Positions 17,020 to 26,016 are shown, counted from the first letter of the stretch. The stretch: DNA of 64,000 nucleotides from Arthrobacter sp. AZCC_0090 (GCF_014207375.1 NZ_JACHEE010000001.1:62001-126000), one strand, 5' to 3'. Translations and numbers: made by a program. The notes: a model not told the origin generated them from the letters alone.

Positions 17020-17396
17020 GAGTCCGTCTCCTTCGCGCTGTCTCCAGCAGCGGCGTCGATCGCCTTGGTCAGGCGCTCGCGCTCCTTGTTGATCCATTGG
17101 CCAACCGTGTAGTTGCGCATGAACGTCTCTGCGAACTCCACGGGGTCGTCACCGACGATTCCGCGGATCGCCGTTCCGTCCGCGACGCTCTGTTCGAAGA
17201 GATCGGCGAGGTCGCCGAGCATCGACAACAGCACATCGCCCTTCGTGATGGACCCGAAGTACATCAGGTACCTCTCCAGTGCCATCGCTGCCGCGCGATA
17301 GTCGGCGGGAAGCTGCTCCACGCGTGTCTTGTATTGCCGGTATTGCTTCTTCTGTTCGAGCGATCCGGTGAGCTGCTCGATCCACCCTGCGGCCAT
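17016..17396 (-). CDS. DUF1048 family protein
   Basis: A 126-residue soluble helical protein of the DUF1048 family, recognised by the LEQKKQYRQYKTRVEQLP start and YRAAAMALERYLMYFG core. In many Gram-positive bacteria it lies between a PadR regulator and an ABC exporter, as here (1 base after padR and overlapping the ATPase gene). It may be a small accessory or sensory partner of the exporter; its biochemical role is not known. Confidence 0.85.
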   Translation of the reverse strand: MAAGWIEQLTGSLEQKKQYRQYKTRVEQLPADYRAAAMALERYLMYFGSITKGDVLLSMLGDLADLFEQSVADGTAIRGIVGDDPVEFAETFMRNYTVGQWINKERERLTKAIDAAAGDSAKETDS

Positions 17397-17397
17397 G

Positions 17398-17727
17398 TTA
17401 ATTTCCTCCTTCTCGGAGCTGTTCCAGTCGCTCGGACAGGAACCTCCACGTGTTCCAGAATTCGTCCAGTTCCTTTTTGCCTTGCTCGTTGAGCGAGTAC
17501 ACCTTGCGCGGGGGGCCCTTTTCGGACGGACGCTTCTCGACGTCTACGAGGCCTTTCTGTTCGATCCTGACGAGCAGTGCGTACACGGTGCCCTCTGCGA
17601 TATCGGAGAAGCCCTTCGCCCGGAGCAGCGTGGTGATTTCGTACCCGTACGCCGGGTTCCCGGTCAGGAGCGCAAGGACGATGCCCTCGAGTGTCCCTTT
17701 GAGCATCTCCGTCATCTGCTTGCCCAT
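17398..17727 (-). CDS. PadR-family repressor
   Basis: A 109-residue PadR-type winged-helix regulator of the short (PadR-s1/LmrR-like) class: LKGTLEGIVLALLTGNPAYGYEITTLLRAKG, then AEGTVYALLVRIEQKGLV and the wing EKGPPRKVYSL. The ATG at 17727 has GAGGAG 8 bases upstream; the in-frame TTG at 17742 is less likely. It heads the exporter operon and overlaps in position with a dyad on its own promoter, so it probably represses the operon until an exporter substrate binds (family knowledge from LmrR). Confidence 0.92.
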   Translation of the reverse strand: MGKQMTEMLKGTLEGIVLALLTGNPAYGYEITTLLRAKGFSDIAEGTVYALLVRIEQKGLVDVEKRPSEKGPPRKVYSLNEQGKKELDEFWNTWRFLSERLEQLREGGN

Positions 17728-17764
17728 CGGACGCCTCCTCAACTACTCAGTGTTACTAGCTACT

Positions 17765-17797
17765 GATACATAGTATCGCTAAGTACCGGAACTGCAA
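17765..17797 (-). promoter_or_regulatory. padR operon promoter with dyad over the -10
   Basis: On the minus strand TTGCAG (complement of 17792-17797) and TACTAT (complement of 17770-17775) are separated by 16 bases. The dyad GATAC-ATA-GTATC (17765-17777) covers the -10, the position expected of a repressor site. Autoregulation by PadR is the natural reading. Confidence 0.65.
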
Positions 17798-17889
17798 GCC
17801 CCTGGACGACGTCTTCCGCCAGCTATAGTTGCGGCGTGACCGAGCTACCGTCCCGTTGCGTGAGCCGAGCAAGTAGTTCCCCGGCGTGA

Positions 17890-18948
17890 ATGGAGGGAAA
17901 GCCTTTGATCAAGGTCCGTATGCTTGTGCCCGCAAATGTGCGCCATCGTTCAGGTGGAAACGTTTACAACGAGAGGCTGGCTGAATCCCTGCGTGCCCAA
18001 GGCGCGGAAGTGGCGGTTCGGAGCCTCGCCGGCGACTGGCCTTCCGGAACCGCCAGAGACAAGAACCAGCTAGCGGCGGCGCTCGCCGGGGATGATTTGC
18101 CCATCTGCATTGTGGATGGCTTGATCGCAGTAGGCGCACCCGCCGAAATCGAGCACGCAACCACTGCCGGGCACCGTGTCTGGGTGTTGCTTCACATGAC
18201 CCCGTCTGCAGAACAGCCGCTTGGGAGGAGCGCACTCCGCGCAGCGACAGGCGTTCTGTGCACCGGCTCCGGGACTGCCGAAGAAGTCAAGCGGTGGGGG
18301 ATGCCAAACGTTCACCTGGCGACCCCCGGTGTGGATCGCCCGAGGGTAGATCGCCCGAGGGGAAAAGCAAGGCCGCCCGGGGCATCGCAGGCATTCCACT
18401 TCATCATGGTTGGCGCACTACTGCCCAATAAGGACCAGATCTTCTTTGTCGAGGCCCTGGCACGGATCCGGGATTTGGCGTGGACAGCGGCGCTGGTGGG
18501 TTCCACCGCGTCCGACCCGTCCTACGCAGCGGCCGTGCGGGAGCGCATTATCCAACATGGGCTCGAAAGCCGGGTGGAGCTGAGAGGTGAACTCTCAGGC
18601 GAGGACTTGGAGGAACAGTGGCTCCGCGCAGATCTCAGTTTGCTGATCTCGCACTCGGAATCCTTCGGCTTGGTGGTCCAGGAGTCTCTGGCACACGCCA
18701 TACCGGTGGTGATCCGCAGCGGAACCGGAGCCGTCGAAGCGCTCGGAGCCCACGGGGCCGGCGAAGCCATTGATCTAGCCTCGGGAACCGGATCCTTGGC
18801 GGAAGTCCTTGAGAAGTGGCTCAGCAATTCCGTCCTGCGGCAGAAGTGGTGGGATGCGGCTGCGGCAGCCAGCCGGGTGTTGCCGCGATGGGATGAAACC
18901 GCACGGCAGGTCCTGCGGGTCCTCTCGTCAGAATCGGGGAGCCAATGA
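17890..18948 (+). CDS. Glycosyltransferase family 4 protein
   Basis: A 352-residue GT-B glycosyltransferase. The N-terminal domain starts with VRMLVPANVRHRSGGNVYNERLAESL (acceptor side, Gly-rich loop). The GT4 C-terminal signature is clear: FIMVGALLPNKD and, near residue 255, SHSESFGLVVQESLAHAIPVVI with the EX7E glutamates. The start is uncertain: the ATG at 17890 is followed by GGAGGG (17892-17897), which is itself well placed to serve a TTG start at 17905. Single gene; its stop is 9 bases from the convergent CoA-ligase gene. Donor and acceptor cannot be deduced. Confidence 0.88.
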   Translation: MEGKPLIKVRMLVPANVRHRSGGNVYNERLAESLRAQGAEVAVRSLAGDWPSGTARDKNQLAAALAGDDLPICIVDGLIAVGAPAEIEHATTAGHRVWVLLHMTPSAEQPLGRSALRAATGVLCTGSGTAEEVKRWGMPNVHLATPGVDRPRVDRPRGKARPPGASQAFHFIMVGALLPNKDQIFFVEALARIRDLAWTAALVGSTASDPSYAAAVRERIIQHGLESRVELRGELSGEDLEEQWLRADLSLLISHSESFGLVVQESLAHAIPVVIRSGTGAVEALGAHGAGEAIDLASGTGSLAEVLEKWLSNSVLRQKWWDAAAAASRVLPRWDETARQVLRVLSSESGSQ

Positions 18949-18957
18949 GGCCAGACG

Positions 18958-20547
18958 TTATCCCCGCGCTCGCAGTTCGCGCCGAAGGATTTTCCCCGAC
19001 GCCGACTTGGGAATCGCGTCGACGAACTCGACGAACCGGACCCGCTTGAACGGCGCGGCGTGCATGGCAACGAACTCCATGACGTCTTCGTCCCCGACCT
19101 CGGCCCCAGCCTGCCGGACGACGAACGCCTTCGGCACCTCTTCGCCGTCGTCCGCGTGGACGCCGATGACCGCGGCGTCCGCGATCTGGGGGTGGGTGAG
19201 CAGGAGCGCCTCGAGCTCGGCGGGCGCGATCTGATAGCCCTTGTACTTGATGAGCTCTTTGAGCCGGTCCACAATGGTCACGACGCCGCCGGCCGAGACC
19301 GTAGCGATGTCACCTGTGCGGAGGAAGCCATCCGGGTCGATCGTCGCCGCGGTCGCGTCCGGCTGGTTGAGGTAGCCGAGCATGACTTGCGGGCCCCGGA
19401 CCAGGAGTTGACCCCGCCCGGTCTCCCCGTCGGCGGGGAGCGGGATCTCTTCGTCGGTGGCAATGTCGAGCAGTTTGCACTGCGTGTTGGGGATGGCGTA
19501 CCCAACGGAATCAAGGGGAACAGTGCCTGCGTCCCGAAGGGGAATTGAATGGGAGACGGGGCTGAGTTCGGTCATGCCGTATCCCTGGAGCATGACGCAG
19601 CCGAGACGACGCACGACGGCGGCGCCCAGTTCGCCATCGAGCGGCGCCGCCCCCGAGACCACGACCCGGACCGACGAGAGGTCGTACTGGTCGACGAGCG
19701 GGTGCTTCGCGAGCGCGACCGCGATTGGCGGGGCGATGAATAGGTAGGTGCAGCGGTAGTCCTGGGTGATGCGCAGGAACTCGGGGAAGTCGAACTTCGG
19801 CATCGTCACGAGCCGCGCACGCTCGGCAAAGGCGAGGTTCAGCAGGACAGTCAGACCGTAGATATGGAAGAACGGGAGGACGGCGAGGAGCACATCGTCG
19901 GGAGTCAACCCGAAGCCGCTGTTCTGGGCCACGTTCGCCACGAGGTTGTACTGGCTGAGCATGACGCCTTTCGGGGTGCCGCTCGTGCCCGAGGAATAGG
20001 GAATGACGGCGGGGGAGTGCGGGTCGATGCGCAGGTCAGGAGCAGGGAGGCCCGCGCCGAGCGCTTCAGCGAGCGAAGGATGTCCGGCGGCGGTAGCCAA
20101 GTCTCCGCCGTCGAGCACCACGAGCCGCTCGGCCGGGATCCCGGCCGCTTGCGCCGCGGCCTCGGCCCGTTCAAGGAACGGCGAGATGGTGAAAAGCCAG
20201 GAGGCGCCCGCGTCGGTGAGCTGGCGGCCGACTTCCTCGGCCGTGTAGAGCGAGTTGACGGTGGTCACGGCGACGCCCGCGCGGAGGATCCCGTGGAAGA
20301 CGACGGCGAACGCCGGAATGTTGGGGCAGAACAGGCCCGCGGTGGTCCCCGGCCCGGCCTCGTGACTCGCGAGCCAGCCGGCGAGCGCGTCGATGCGCGT
20401 GACAAGCTCGCGGTAGCTTGTCTCGGCGCCGGTCATGCCGTCCACGACGGCGATCCGGTCCAGGTCCATGGCATCCAGCCCGCCGAAGAGGTACTCGTAG
20501 AGCGTGGCCTTGGGGATCTCGACGTCCGGGTACGGGCTGGCGAACAT
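18958..20547 (-). CDS. AMP-dependent acyl/aryl-CoA ligase (4-coumarate-CoA-ligase-like)
   Basis: A 529-residue adenylate-forming enzyme that activates a carboxylate to its CoA thioester. The P-loop is IPYSSGTSGTPKGVMLSQ, the A5 motif is LQGYGMTELSPVS, the A7/A8 region is FLRTGDIATVS and VDRLKELIKYKGYQIAPAELE, and the catalytic Lys sits in IPKSASGKILRREL at the very C-terminus. Sequence style is close to plant 4CL-like and actinobacterial phenylpropanoid CoA ligases, but the acid is not determined. The ATG at 20547 has AAGGAG six bases upstream. A perfect 14-bp inverted repeat lies directly before that site, so translation or transcription is probably controlled there. Confidence 0.93.
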   Translation of the reverse strand: MFASPYPDVEIPKATLYEYLFGGLDAMDLDRIAVVDGMTGAETSYRELVTRIDALAGWLASHEAGPGTTAGLFCPNIPAFAVVFHGILRAGVAVTTVNSLYTAEEVGRQLTDAGASWLFTISPFLERAEAAAQAAGIPAERLVVLDGGDLATAAGHPSLAEALGAGLPAPDLRIDPHSPAVIPYSSGTSGTPKGVMLSQYNLVANVAQNSGFGLTPDDVLLAVLPFFHIYGLTVLLNLAFAERARLVTMPKFDFPEFLRITQDYRCTYLFIAPPIAVALAKHPLVDQYDLSSVRVVVSGAAPLDGELGAAVVRRLGCVMLQGYGMTELSPVSHSIPLRDAGTVPLDSVGYAIPNTQCKLLDIATDEEIPLPADGETGRGQLLVRGPQVMLGYLNQPDATAATIDPDGFLRTGDIATVSAGGVVTIVDRLKELIKYKGYQIAPAELEALLLTHPQIADAAVIGVHADDGEEVPKAFVVRQAGAEVGDEDVMEFVAMHAAPFKRVRFVEFVDAIPKSASGKILRRELRARG

Positions 20548-20559
20548 GGCGGCTCCTTC

Positions 20560-20592
20560 GACGCACGACGGCGGGAGTCGCCGTCGTGCGTC
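20560..20592 (-). promoter_or_regulatory. Perfect inverted repeat in the leader of the CoA-ligase gene
   Basis: Arms GACGCACGACGGCG (20560-20573) and CGCCGTCGTGCGTC (20579-20592) pair perfectly with a 5-base loop. On the minus strand it ends only a few bases before the AAGGAG site, 12 bases from the ATG. It could be an operator or an mRNA hairpin influencing translation. Confidence 0.7.
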
Positions 20593-20820
20593 CATTACAC
20601 CCGGTGGAGGGGGCAGCGACAAGGGTCGCCCGTCTCAGGGCGCTTATCTTCCGGCATGGTTGACAGCGTTGATGACGCATCGCATCGTGTGGCGCCAGGG
20701 CGGTCCGGCCGTCGCCCCACACACCGTGAGCCATGGCCTCTTGCCCGTGGGCGTGCCAGTATGTTGGGAATCAGGGGCGATTCAATCCGGCCCGGCTGCG
20801 GACAGAATGGACACGCGGTC

Positions 20821-23511
20821 GTGACGTACATCAACGACTTGCGCGATGTGGGAAACGGCGATGTCGCCGTGGTCGGTGGCAAGGGTGTTGGCTTGGGCGG
20901 CCTGGTCCAGGCCGGGGTGCCAGTCCCTCCGGGGTTTGTATTGAACACTGCGGCCTATGCCGCTTTTGTGGATGCAAATCACCTCGACGCGGCCATCCAA
21001 GAGCTGGCTACCCTGTCGCCGAAAGCCGCGCCGCAGGACTATGAGGAGGCCTCGGAGCGGATCCGCGCCTTGTTCACCGGAGGCACCATGCCGGCCGGGA
21101 TTGCCGACGAGCTTGGCGCCGCCTATCGAAGCCTCGGCGACGGGGACGAGGCCGTAGCGGTCCGCTCCTCTGCCACGGCCGAGGACCTCGCTTCGGCCAG
21201 CTTCGCCGGACAGCAAGAAACGTATCTCAATATCCGTGGTACGGGAGCCTTGGCCGTCGCGGTCACAGATTGCTGGGCTTCGCTATGGACGGCACGTGCC
21301 ATGGCCTACCGGGCCCGTGAAGGCATCGGACCGGAAACGGTGCGCCTGGCAGTCGTGGTCCAGCGGATGGTCGAGGCCGAGGCGGCTGGGGTCATGTTCA
21401 CGGCCAATCCGGCCAATGGGCGCCGGGACCAGATCGTGATCAGCGCAGCATGGGGCCTGGGCGAGTCCGTGGTCAGCGGAACGGTCACCACGGACGACGT
21501 CGTCATCGATGCCGGGACCGAGCGGGTGCTGTCGCGTCGGACGGCAAACAAGGAAACGATGACTGTCTACGCGGACGGCGCCGCCGAGGGCCAAGGAACT
21601 GCCGGTCAGGGAATTAGGGAGCAGCCGGTTCCGGCGGCTCGCCGGAACCAGCCAGTACTGGACGACCAGGCCGCGGGCGCACTGGCCCGCTATGGAACAC
21701 GGATTGCCGAACATTTCGGGGCTCCGCAGGACATCGAGTGGGCACGAGCAGGCGGCGATTTTTTCATGCTGCAATCCCGGCCCATCACGGCACTACCCGA
21801 ACCCACCGCCGACACCCCGGATACCTGGCCGGTGCCCTATCCCAAGGGGCTTTACTTCCGGGCGAGCATCGTGGAGCAATTGCCCGACCCGCTCTCGCCG
21901 TTGTTCGCCGATCTCATTGACGGCTCGGTGACCCGCTCGCTCAAGACCCTGATGAACGAGGCCGTCGGCAGCGTCGTCGTACGGAACGGCGACGTCGGAC
22001 TGCCCACCATCAATGGCTACGCCTACTATTACTACCGCACCTCAGCAATGTGGCGGGTGATGGGAAAGGTGGTGACCGCGGTACGCGCCCTGGCTAGCGG
22101 CAAGGCCCACATGGGCGTGGCCGGATGGCGGGAATTCTCCCACCCCCGCTATCAGCAAGTGGTCAAGGACTGGTCGGCAAAGCCTGTGGGCGAGCTTTCG
22201 GGAGACGAACTGCTTGAGGGCGTCCAGACGTTGCTCGACGCAGGAACTGTGTATTACACCGCCGTGGAGTCAGTCATCCCGATCGCTGCCACAAGCGAGA
22301 TTTCATTCCGCGCGTATTACGACAAACTCGTCCGACGCGATGGAGATCCTCCGGCCGAGACCTTCCTCCTCGGCTACGACAGCGAACCCATCCGGGCAGA
22401 GAAATCGTTGTACGACCTCGCAGCATGGGCGCGGGAGGTTCAGGGTCTGGCCTCGGCGATCCTCAATGAACCGACGGCGGCACTGGCCGAGTCGCAGCGC
22501 ACCGGGTTCCCGCCTGCCGGCGTGGACCAAGCACTCTGGCAGCAATGGCATCAACGCTTCCAGGCCCACCTCGACCGGTTCGGCCATGCGGTCTACAATC
22601 TAGACTTCCTCAGTCCGGTGCCGGCCGACGAACCCTCGGCGCTGCTCGACGCGGTGAAGTTTTACCTGCGGGGACAGGGACATGACCCGCACGAGCGCCA
22701 GCGGCTCTCGGCTGCCCGCAGGGAAGACCAAACCAGCCGAATGCTCGCCCGGCTCGGGGGGACCCGGATCGGGAGCAGCCGCCGGGCCTTGTTCCTCCGT
22801 CTGCTTCGGTGGGCGCAGAAATCCGCTCCGATCCGTGAGGATGCACTGGCCGACGTCGGGCTGGCCTGGCCGCTGATGCGGCAGATGCTGTTCGAGCTTG
22901 GTCAAAGGCTGGCCGGCTCCGGGGTCATCGCCCAGTCTGCCGACGTGTTCTGGTTACGCGAGCAGGAGCTGCTGACCGCCGTCGAGTTCGGCCTTGCGGG
23001 GGAGGGGACGATTACGGGAGCTGAAAGGCCCGTTCGAGCCGAGGCTATCGAGGAACGCAAGATGCTCTGGCGCGGCCAGGCCAAGGCCGCGGCTCCACAA
23101 TTGCTGCCGGAGAGCCGCTGGATGGAACGGAGCTTCGGGGGGATGATGCCGGCGCGTTCGCAGCAACAGCAGGGCGACGTCATCAAAGGGGTAGGCGCCA
23201 GCTCGGGCCGGGTCACTGCTCCTGCCCGGGTCCTCAACGGCCCCCAGGACTTTGCACAGATGATGCCCGGAGACGTCCTGGTGGCGCGCATCACCACGCC
23301 TGCATGGACCTCGCTGTTCGCGATGGCCTCGGCCGTGGTCACCGACGTCGGCGGCCCGTTGAGCCACAGCTCGATCGTGGCCCGGGAGTATGGGATCCCG
23401 GCGGTGCTCGGCACCGGAGTGGCCACCCAGCGGATTGCTAGCGGCCAACAGATCCGCGTCGACGGCGACGCTGGCACCGTCACGATTGAGGGACGGCCTT
23501 CAGGGAAGTAA
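20821..23511 (+). CDS. PEP-synthase-like phosphotransferase (rifampicin phosphotransferase family)
   Basis: An ~896-residue protein with the three-part layout of rifamycin phosphotransferases: an N-terminal PEP synthase ATP-grasp domain (GGKGVGLGGLVQAGVPVPPGFV, AVRSSATAEDLASASFAGQQETYLN), a large middle domain where the antibiotic binds in Rph proteins, and a C-terminal swivelling phosphohistidine domain (GGPLSHSSIVAREYGIPAVLGTG, His near residue 840). PEP synthase proper would end in a PEP-binding TIM barrel, which is absent. I take the GTG at 20821, which places the ATP-grasp at the N-terminus; an ATG at 20761 is in frame, and the frame is open to 19864 only as antisense of the CoA-ligase. 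Rifamycin activity is plausible but unproven; many soil actinobacteria carry homologues. Confidence 0.85.
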   Translation: MTYINDLRDVGNGDVAVVGGKGVGLGGLVQAGVPVPPGFVLNTAAYAAFVDANHLDAAIQELATLSPKAAPQDYEEASERIRALFTGGTMPAGIADELGAAYRSLGDGDEAVAVRSSATAEDLASASFAGQQETYLNIRGTGALAVAVTDCWASLWTARAMAYRAREGIGPETVRLAVVVQRMVEAEAAGVMFTANPANGRRDQIVISAAWGLGESVVSGTVTTDDVVIDAGTERVLSRRTANKETMTVYADGAAEGQGTAGQGIREQPVPAARRNQPVLDDQAAGALARYGTRIAEHFGAPQDIEWARAGGDFFMLQSRPITALPEPTADTPDTWPVPYPKGLYFRASIVEQLPDPLSPLFADLIDGSVTRSLKTLMNEAVGSVVVRNGDVGLPTINGYAYYYYRTSAMWRVMGKVVTAVRALASGKAHMGVAGWREFSHPRYQQVVKDWSAKPVGELSGDELLEGVQTLLDAGTVYYTAVESVIPIAATSEISFRAYYDKLVRRDGDPPAETFLLGYDSEPIRAEKSLYDLAAWAREVQGLASAILNEPTAALAESQRTGFPPAGVDQALWQQWHQRFQAHLDRFGHAVYNLDFLSPVPADEPSALLDAVKFYLRGQGHDPHERQRLSAARREDQTSRMLARLGGTRIGSSRRALFLRLLRWAQKSAPIREDALADVGLAWPLMRQMLFELGQRLAGSGVIAQSADVFWLREQELLTAVEFGLAGEGTITGAERPVRAEAIEERKMLWRGQAKAAAPQLLPESRWMERSFGGMMPARSQQQQGDVIKGVGASSGRVTAPARVLNGPQDFAQMMPGDVLVARITTPAWTSLFAMASAVVTDVGGPLSHSSIVAREYGIPAVLGTGVATQRIASGQQIRVDGDAGTVTIEGRPSGK

Positions 23512-23577
23512 CGGTGGCCGATATGTCTCTCTGCGGTCGTGCAGCGTGGAGCGGGTGCCGAAGCGGGGTCGGAACGG

Positions 23578-24171
23578 TCAGCTCTGGACGGCCGCCATAA
23601 CCCGTTCGCCGTTGAAGTATTCGAGATGCCAGCCGTCAAGGGGGTGGTGGTGGGCCAAGTTGAGCGCGGCGTTTTCGATGCTTTGCAGGGTGCGGCCGAT
23701 GGCGCGGTTGAGGCTCACGCGGAGGAGTGTGCCGTGGGCGACAACCAGGACGCGGCGGCCGCGGAACTCTTCGGCGAGTGCTTCCAGCACGGTCAATCCG
23801 CGGGAGGCTGCCTCGTCCTCGCTTTCGGCGCCGTGGAGGCTGCCAGAGTTGAGCAGTGCGTCCAGTTCCGGGCCGGCCTGCAGGCCCTCGGCCCGCCCGA
23901 AGTGACGCTCGGCGAGCTCGGGCACGCGCCGGTCCACGCTGAGGCCCAGCCCTGCTGCGATCAGGTCGGCGGTTTCCGCGGCCCGGCTCAGCGGCGAGGA
24001 TACGATCGCGTCCCATTCGTAGGCGGACAGGACGGCGACGGCGTCGCGCGCTTGGCCGCGGCCGACGTCGTTCAGTGGAATGTCGGTGGATCCTTGCAGC
24101 CGGCGCTGCGCATTCCAGTCTGTCTGGCCATGGCGGACGAGGGCGAAGATAGTTTGGGGCATGCCTTCCAT
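23578..24171 (-). CDS. Histidine phosphatase family protein (phosphoglycerate-mutase-like)
   Basis: A 197-residue branch-1 histidine phosphatase. The catalytic RHG motif is LVRHGQTDWNAQRRLQG (His at residue 14), and the second His lies in VLVVAHGTLLRV. YEWDAIVSSPLSRAAETADLIA gives the second Arg. Proteins of this length act as broad phosphatases rather than as glycolytic phosphoglycerate mutase. It converges on the PEP-synthase-like gene with a 66-base gap and diverges from the secreted glycosidase gene. Confidence 0.9.
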   Translation of the reverse strand: MEGMPQTIFALVRHGQTDWNAQRRLQGSTDIPLNDVGRGQARDAVAVLSAYEWDAIVSSPLSRAAETADLIAAGLGLSVDRRVPELAERHFGRAEGLQAGPELDALLNSGSLHGAESEDEAASRGLTVLEALAEEFRGRRVLVVAHGTLLRVSLNRAIGRTLQSIENAALNLAHHHPLDGWHLEYFNGERVMAAVQS

Positions 24172-24305
24172 TCTGCCCTGCGTCTATTCGGCCCCCCGCA
24201 TCCTGGCAGTTGCGTAAGTGAACGTGGGGTGAAGGTTGGGTCAATAGGCGCCCCAAACCGCCACATGGGCCCGGATCCTCCGTCGAGTCTCTATACGGTG
24301 GACGC

Positions 24306-25964
24306 ATGAAATTCCCCCTGAAGTCCCGCAGTGCGCTGACTGGCGGCCTGGTCCTCGCCGTCTGCTCAGCGATCCTCAGCCCCTTGGGCCAAGCCCACGC
24401 GGATGGTGGCCAGAGCAGCGAAAACGGCAAGGATCGAAGCGCCCACCTCAACCTTGGTGCCGCTGACCTGCCCGAGACCCGAACCGTGATGGCCCTCGCC
24501 CCGGGCGTCACCCTGACCAAGATCAGCCGCGGGGGCGCAGACTCTTCGCTTTTCTGGACAGCCGAAGTTGCCATCCCCTCAGACTCACCGGATCCTGACG
24601 CACCAGCCTCCGCCCTCTCAAGCCAGGCCACCGCGCAACGCACGGCCGATAAGCTCACAGCCGCCGGCGTCGATGCCCGCGTTGAACATGTCCAGTCGCC
24701 GCTGCTTGCCGACGCCGGAGGCGACCTCGGATACCGGGTTCGCGCCGGCCACCTTGCCGCGCAGGCCGACGGAGCCCCTCTCGTCGCGAAGATCAAAGCC
24801 GCCGGCTTTGCCTCGTCAGTGATCTACTCAGGCTGGGACGGCGACGCCGGGACCAGCACGAAGACCCGCGGATCATGGAACCTTGAAGTCATCACGATCG
24901 ACCCAAAAAAGTACCAAGGCCAGCTCGCAGCGTCGTTCGGCCCGGATCTGGAGAAACGGGAGACGACGAGCCAACTGGCTTCCGACTCGCACGCCATCGC
25001 CGCAGTCAACGCTGGCTTCTTTGTCTTCGACCCGAAGGCCGGTGCCGAAGGAGACCCCGCCGGTGTTGGCGTGTACGCGGGCAAGACCCTTAGCGAACCT
25101 GTCGCCGACCGCCCGGCCCTTGTCATTGATGGCAAGAAGAACGCCACCAGCGTCCAACGACTGACCTGGGCCGGCAAAATCTCCTCGGCTTCCGGGGAAG
25201 CGGCTTTGGACGGCATAGACCGGGTCCCCGGCCTGATCCGAAACTGCGGCGGCGCCAACGACGTTCCCACCCCGCGCCCACTCCAGGACGTCACCTGCAC
25301 CAACCCGAACGAGCTCGTCACCTTCACCCCGGAGTTCGGCCCGTCCACCCCCGCCGGTGCGGGCCTTGAGGTGACAGTGGACAGCCACGACACCGTTACT
25401 TCCATCGCCGAAACCCGCGGCGCGGCGATTCCTGTGGGCGGACACACCATCCAGGCAACCGGAACCGACGTCGCACGGCTACGCGCACTCGCACCGGTGG
25501 GCGCGAAGCTGAAGATCGACGCCGGCTTGCGTGGCCAGGATGGTAAAGCCTTTCACGCGAACGAGGCCACCAGCGTCGTGAACGGTGGGCCGCTGCTGGT
25601 CAAGGACGGTAGTGAAGATGTCACAGTCAAACAAGACGGCATGGTCCATCCCAACGACGGAAACAGCTTCTATTACGGCTGGGTCCACAAGCGGAACCCC
25701 CGGACCTTCGCCGGGACCGACGCCCAGGGTAGAACCATGCTTGTCACCGCAGACGGACGCTCAACCGCCTCACTGGGACTGAGCTTGAAGGAAGAGGCCG
25801 ACGTCGCTGCGTCACTTGGGATGGTTCAGGCCATGAACCTGGACGGTGGCGGCTCGACAACGGCCGTTGCCGAAGGGAAGGTCCAGAACAACCCGTCGGG
25901 CGGATCGGAACGTCCCGTCGGGGACGCCCTGCTCGTGCTTCCGGCCCGCAAGGATGAGCGGTAG
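24306..25964 (+). CDS. Secreted phosphodiester glycosidase (NAGPA domain)
   Basis: A 552-residue exported protein. A Sec signal peptide (MKFPLKSRSALTGGLVLAVC, cleaved near QAHADGG) is followed by an SPOR-like repeat region (residues ~105-180: TADKLTAAGVDARVEHVQSP, GDLGYRVRAGHLAAQADG), which in other proteins binds denuded peptidoglycan. The C-terminal half is the NAGPA phosphodiester glycosidase domain, marked by AAVNAGFFVFDP, TSVVNGGPLLVKDG and MNLDGGGSTTAVAEGKVQNNPSGGSERPVGDALLV. It may cleave phosphodiester-linked sugars such as wall teichoic-acid-like or other surface glycopolymers (inference). Monocistronic with a double hairpin after the stop. Confidence 0.9.
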   Translation: MKFPLKSRSALTGGLVLAVCSAILSPLGQAHADGGQSSENGKDRSAHLNLGAADLPETRTVMALAPGVTLTKISRGGADSSLFWTAEVAIPSDSPDPDAPASALSSQATAQRTADKLTAAGVDARVEHVQSPLLADAGGDLGYRVRAGHLAAQADGAPLVAKIKAAGFASSVIYSGWDGDAGTSTKTRGSWNLEVITIDPKKYQGQLAASFGPDLEKRETTSQLASDSHAIAAVNAGFFVFDPKAGAEGDPAGVGVYAGKTLSEPVADRPALVIDGKKNATSVQRLTWAGKISSASGEAALDGIDRVPGLIRNCGGANDVPTPRPLQDVTCTNPNELVTFTPEFGPSTPAGAGLEVTVDSHDTVTSIAETRGAAIPVGGHTIQATGTDVARLRALAPVGAKLKIDAGLRGQDGKAFHANEATSVVNGGPLLVKDGSEDVTVKQDGMVHPNDGNSFYYGWVHKRNPRTFAGTDAQGRTMLVTADGRSTASLGLSLKEEADVAASLGMVQAMNLDGGGSTTAVAEGKVQNNPSGGSERPVGDALLVLPARKDER

Positions 25965-25974
25965 CCCAAGAGGA

Positions 25975-26016
25975 CAGGGCCCAGGAGCGCTGGGGCCCTG
26001 GGCTGGGCCCCAGGGC
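25975..26016 (+). terminator. Two overlapping GC-rich hairpins
   Basis: CAGGGCCC (25975-25982) pairs with GGGCCCTG (25993-26000), and GCCCTGGG (25995-26002) pairs with CCCAGGGC (26009-26016). The two stems are mutually exclusive alternatives. Most likely the terminator of the phosphodiester glycosidase gene. Confidence 0.6.

Noticed and set aside
19864-20820. 319-codon N-terminal extension of the PEP-synthase-like gene
   Set aside because: Antisense to the CoA-ligase gene and its leader; lacks any domain; the ATP-grasp begins at 20821.
20700-20820. Possible rifamycin-associated element upstream of the Rph-like gene
   Set aside because: GGCCTCTTGCCC only partly resembles the published 19-bp palindrome and lacks the dyad.
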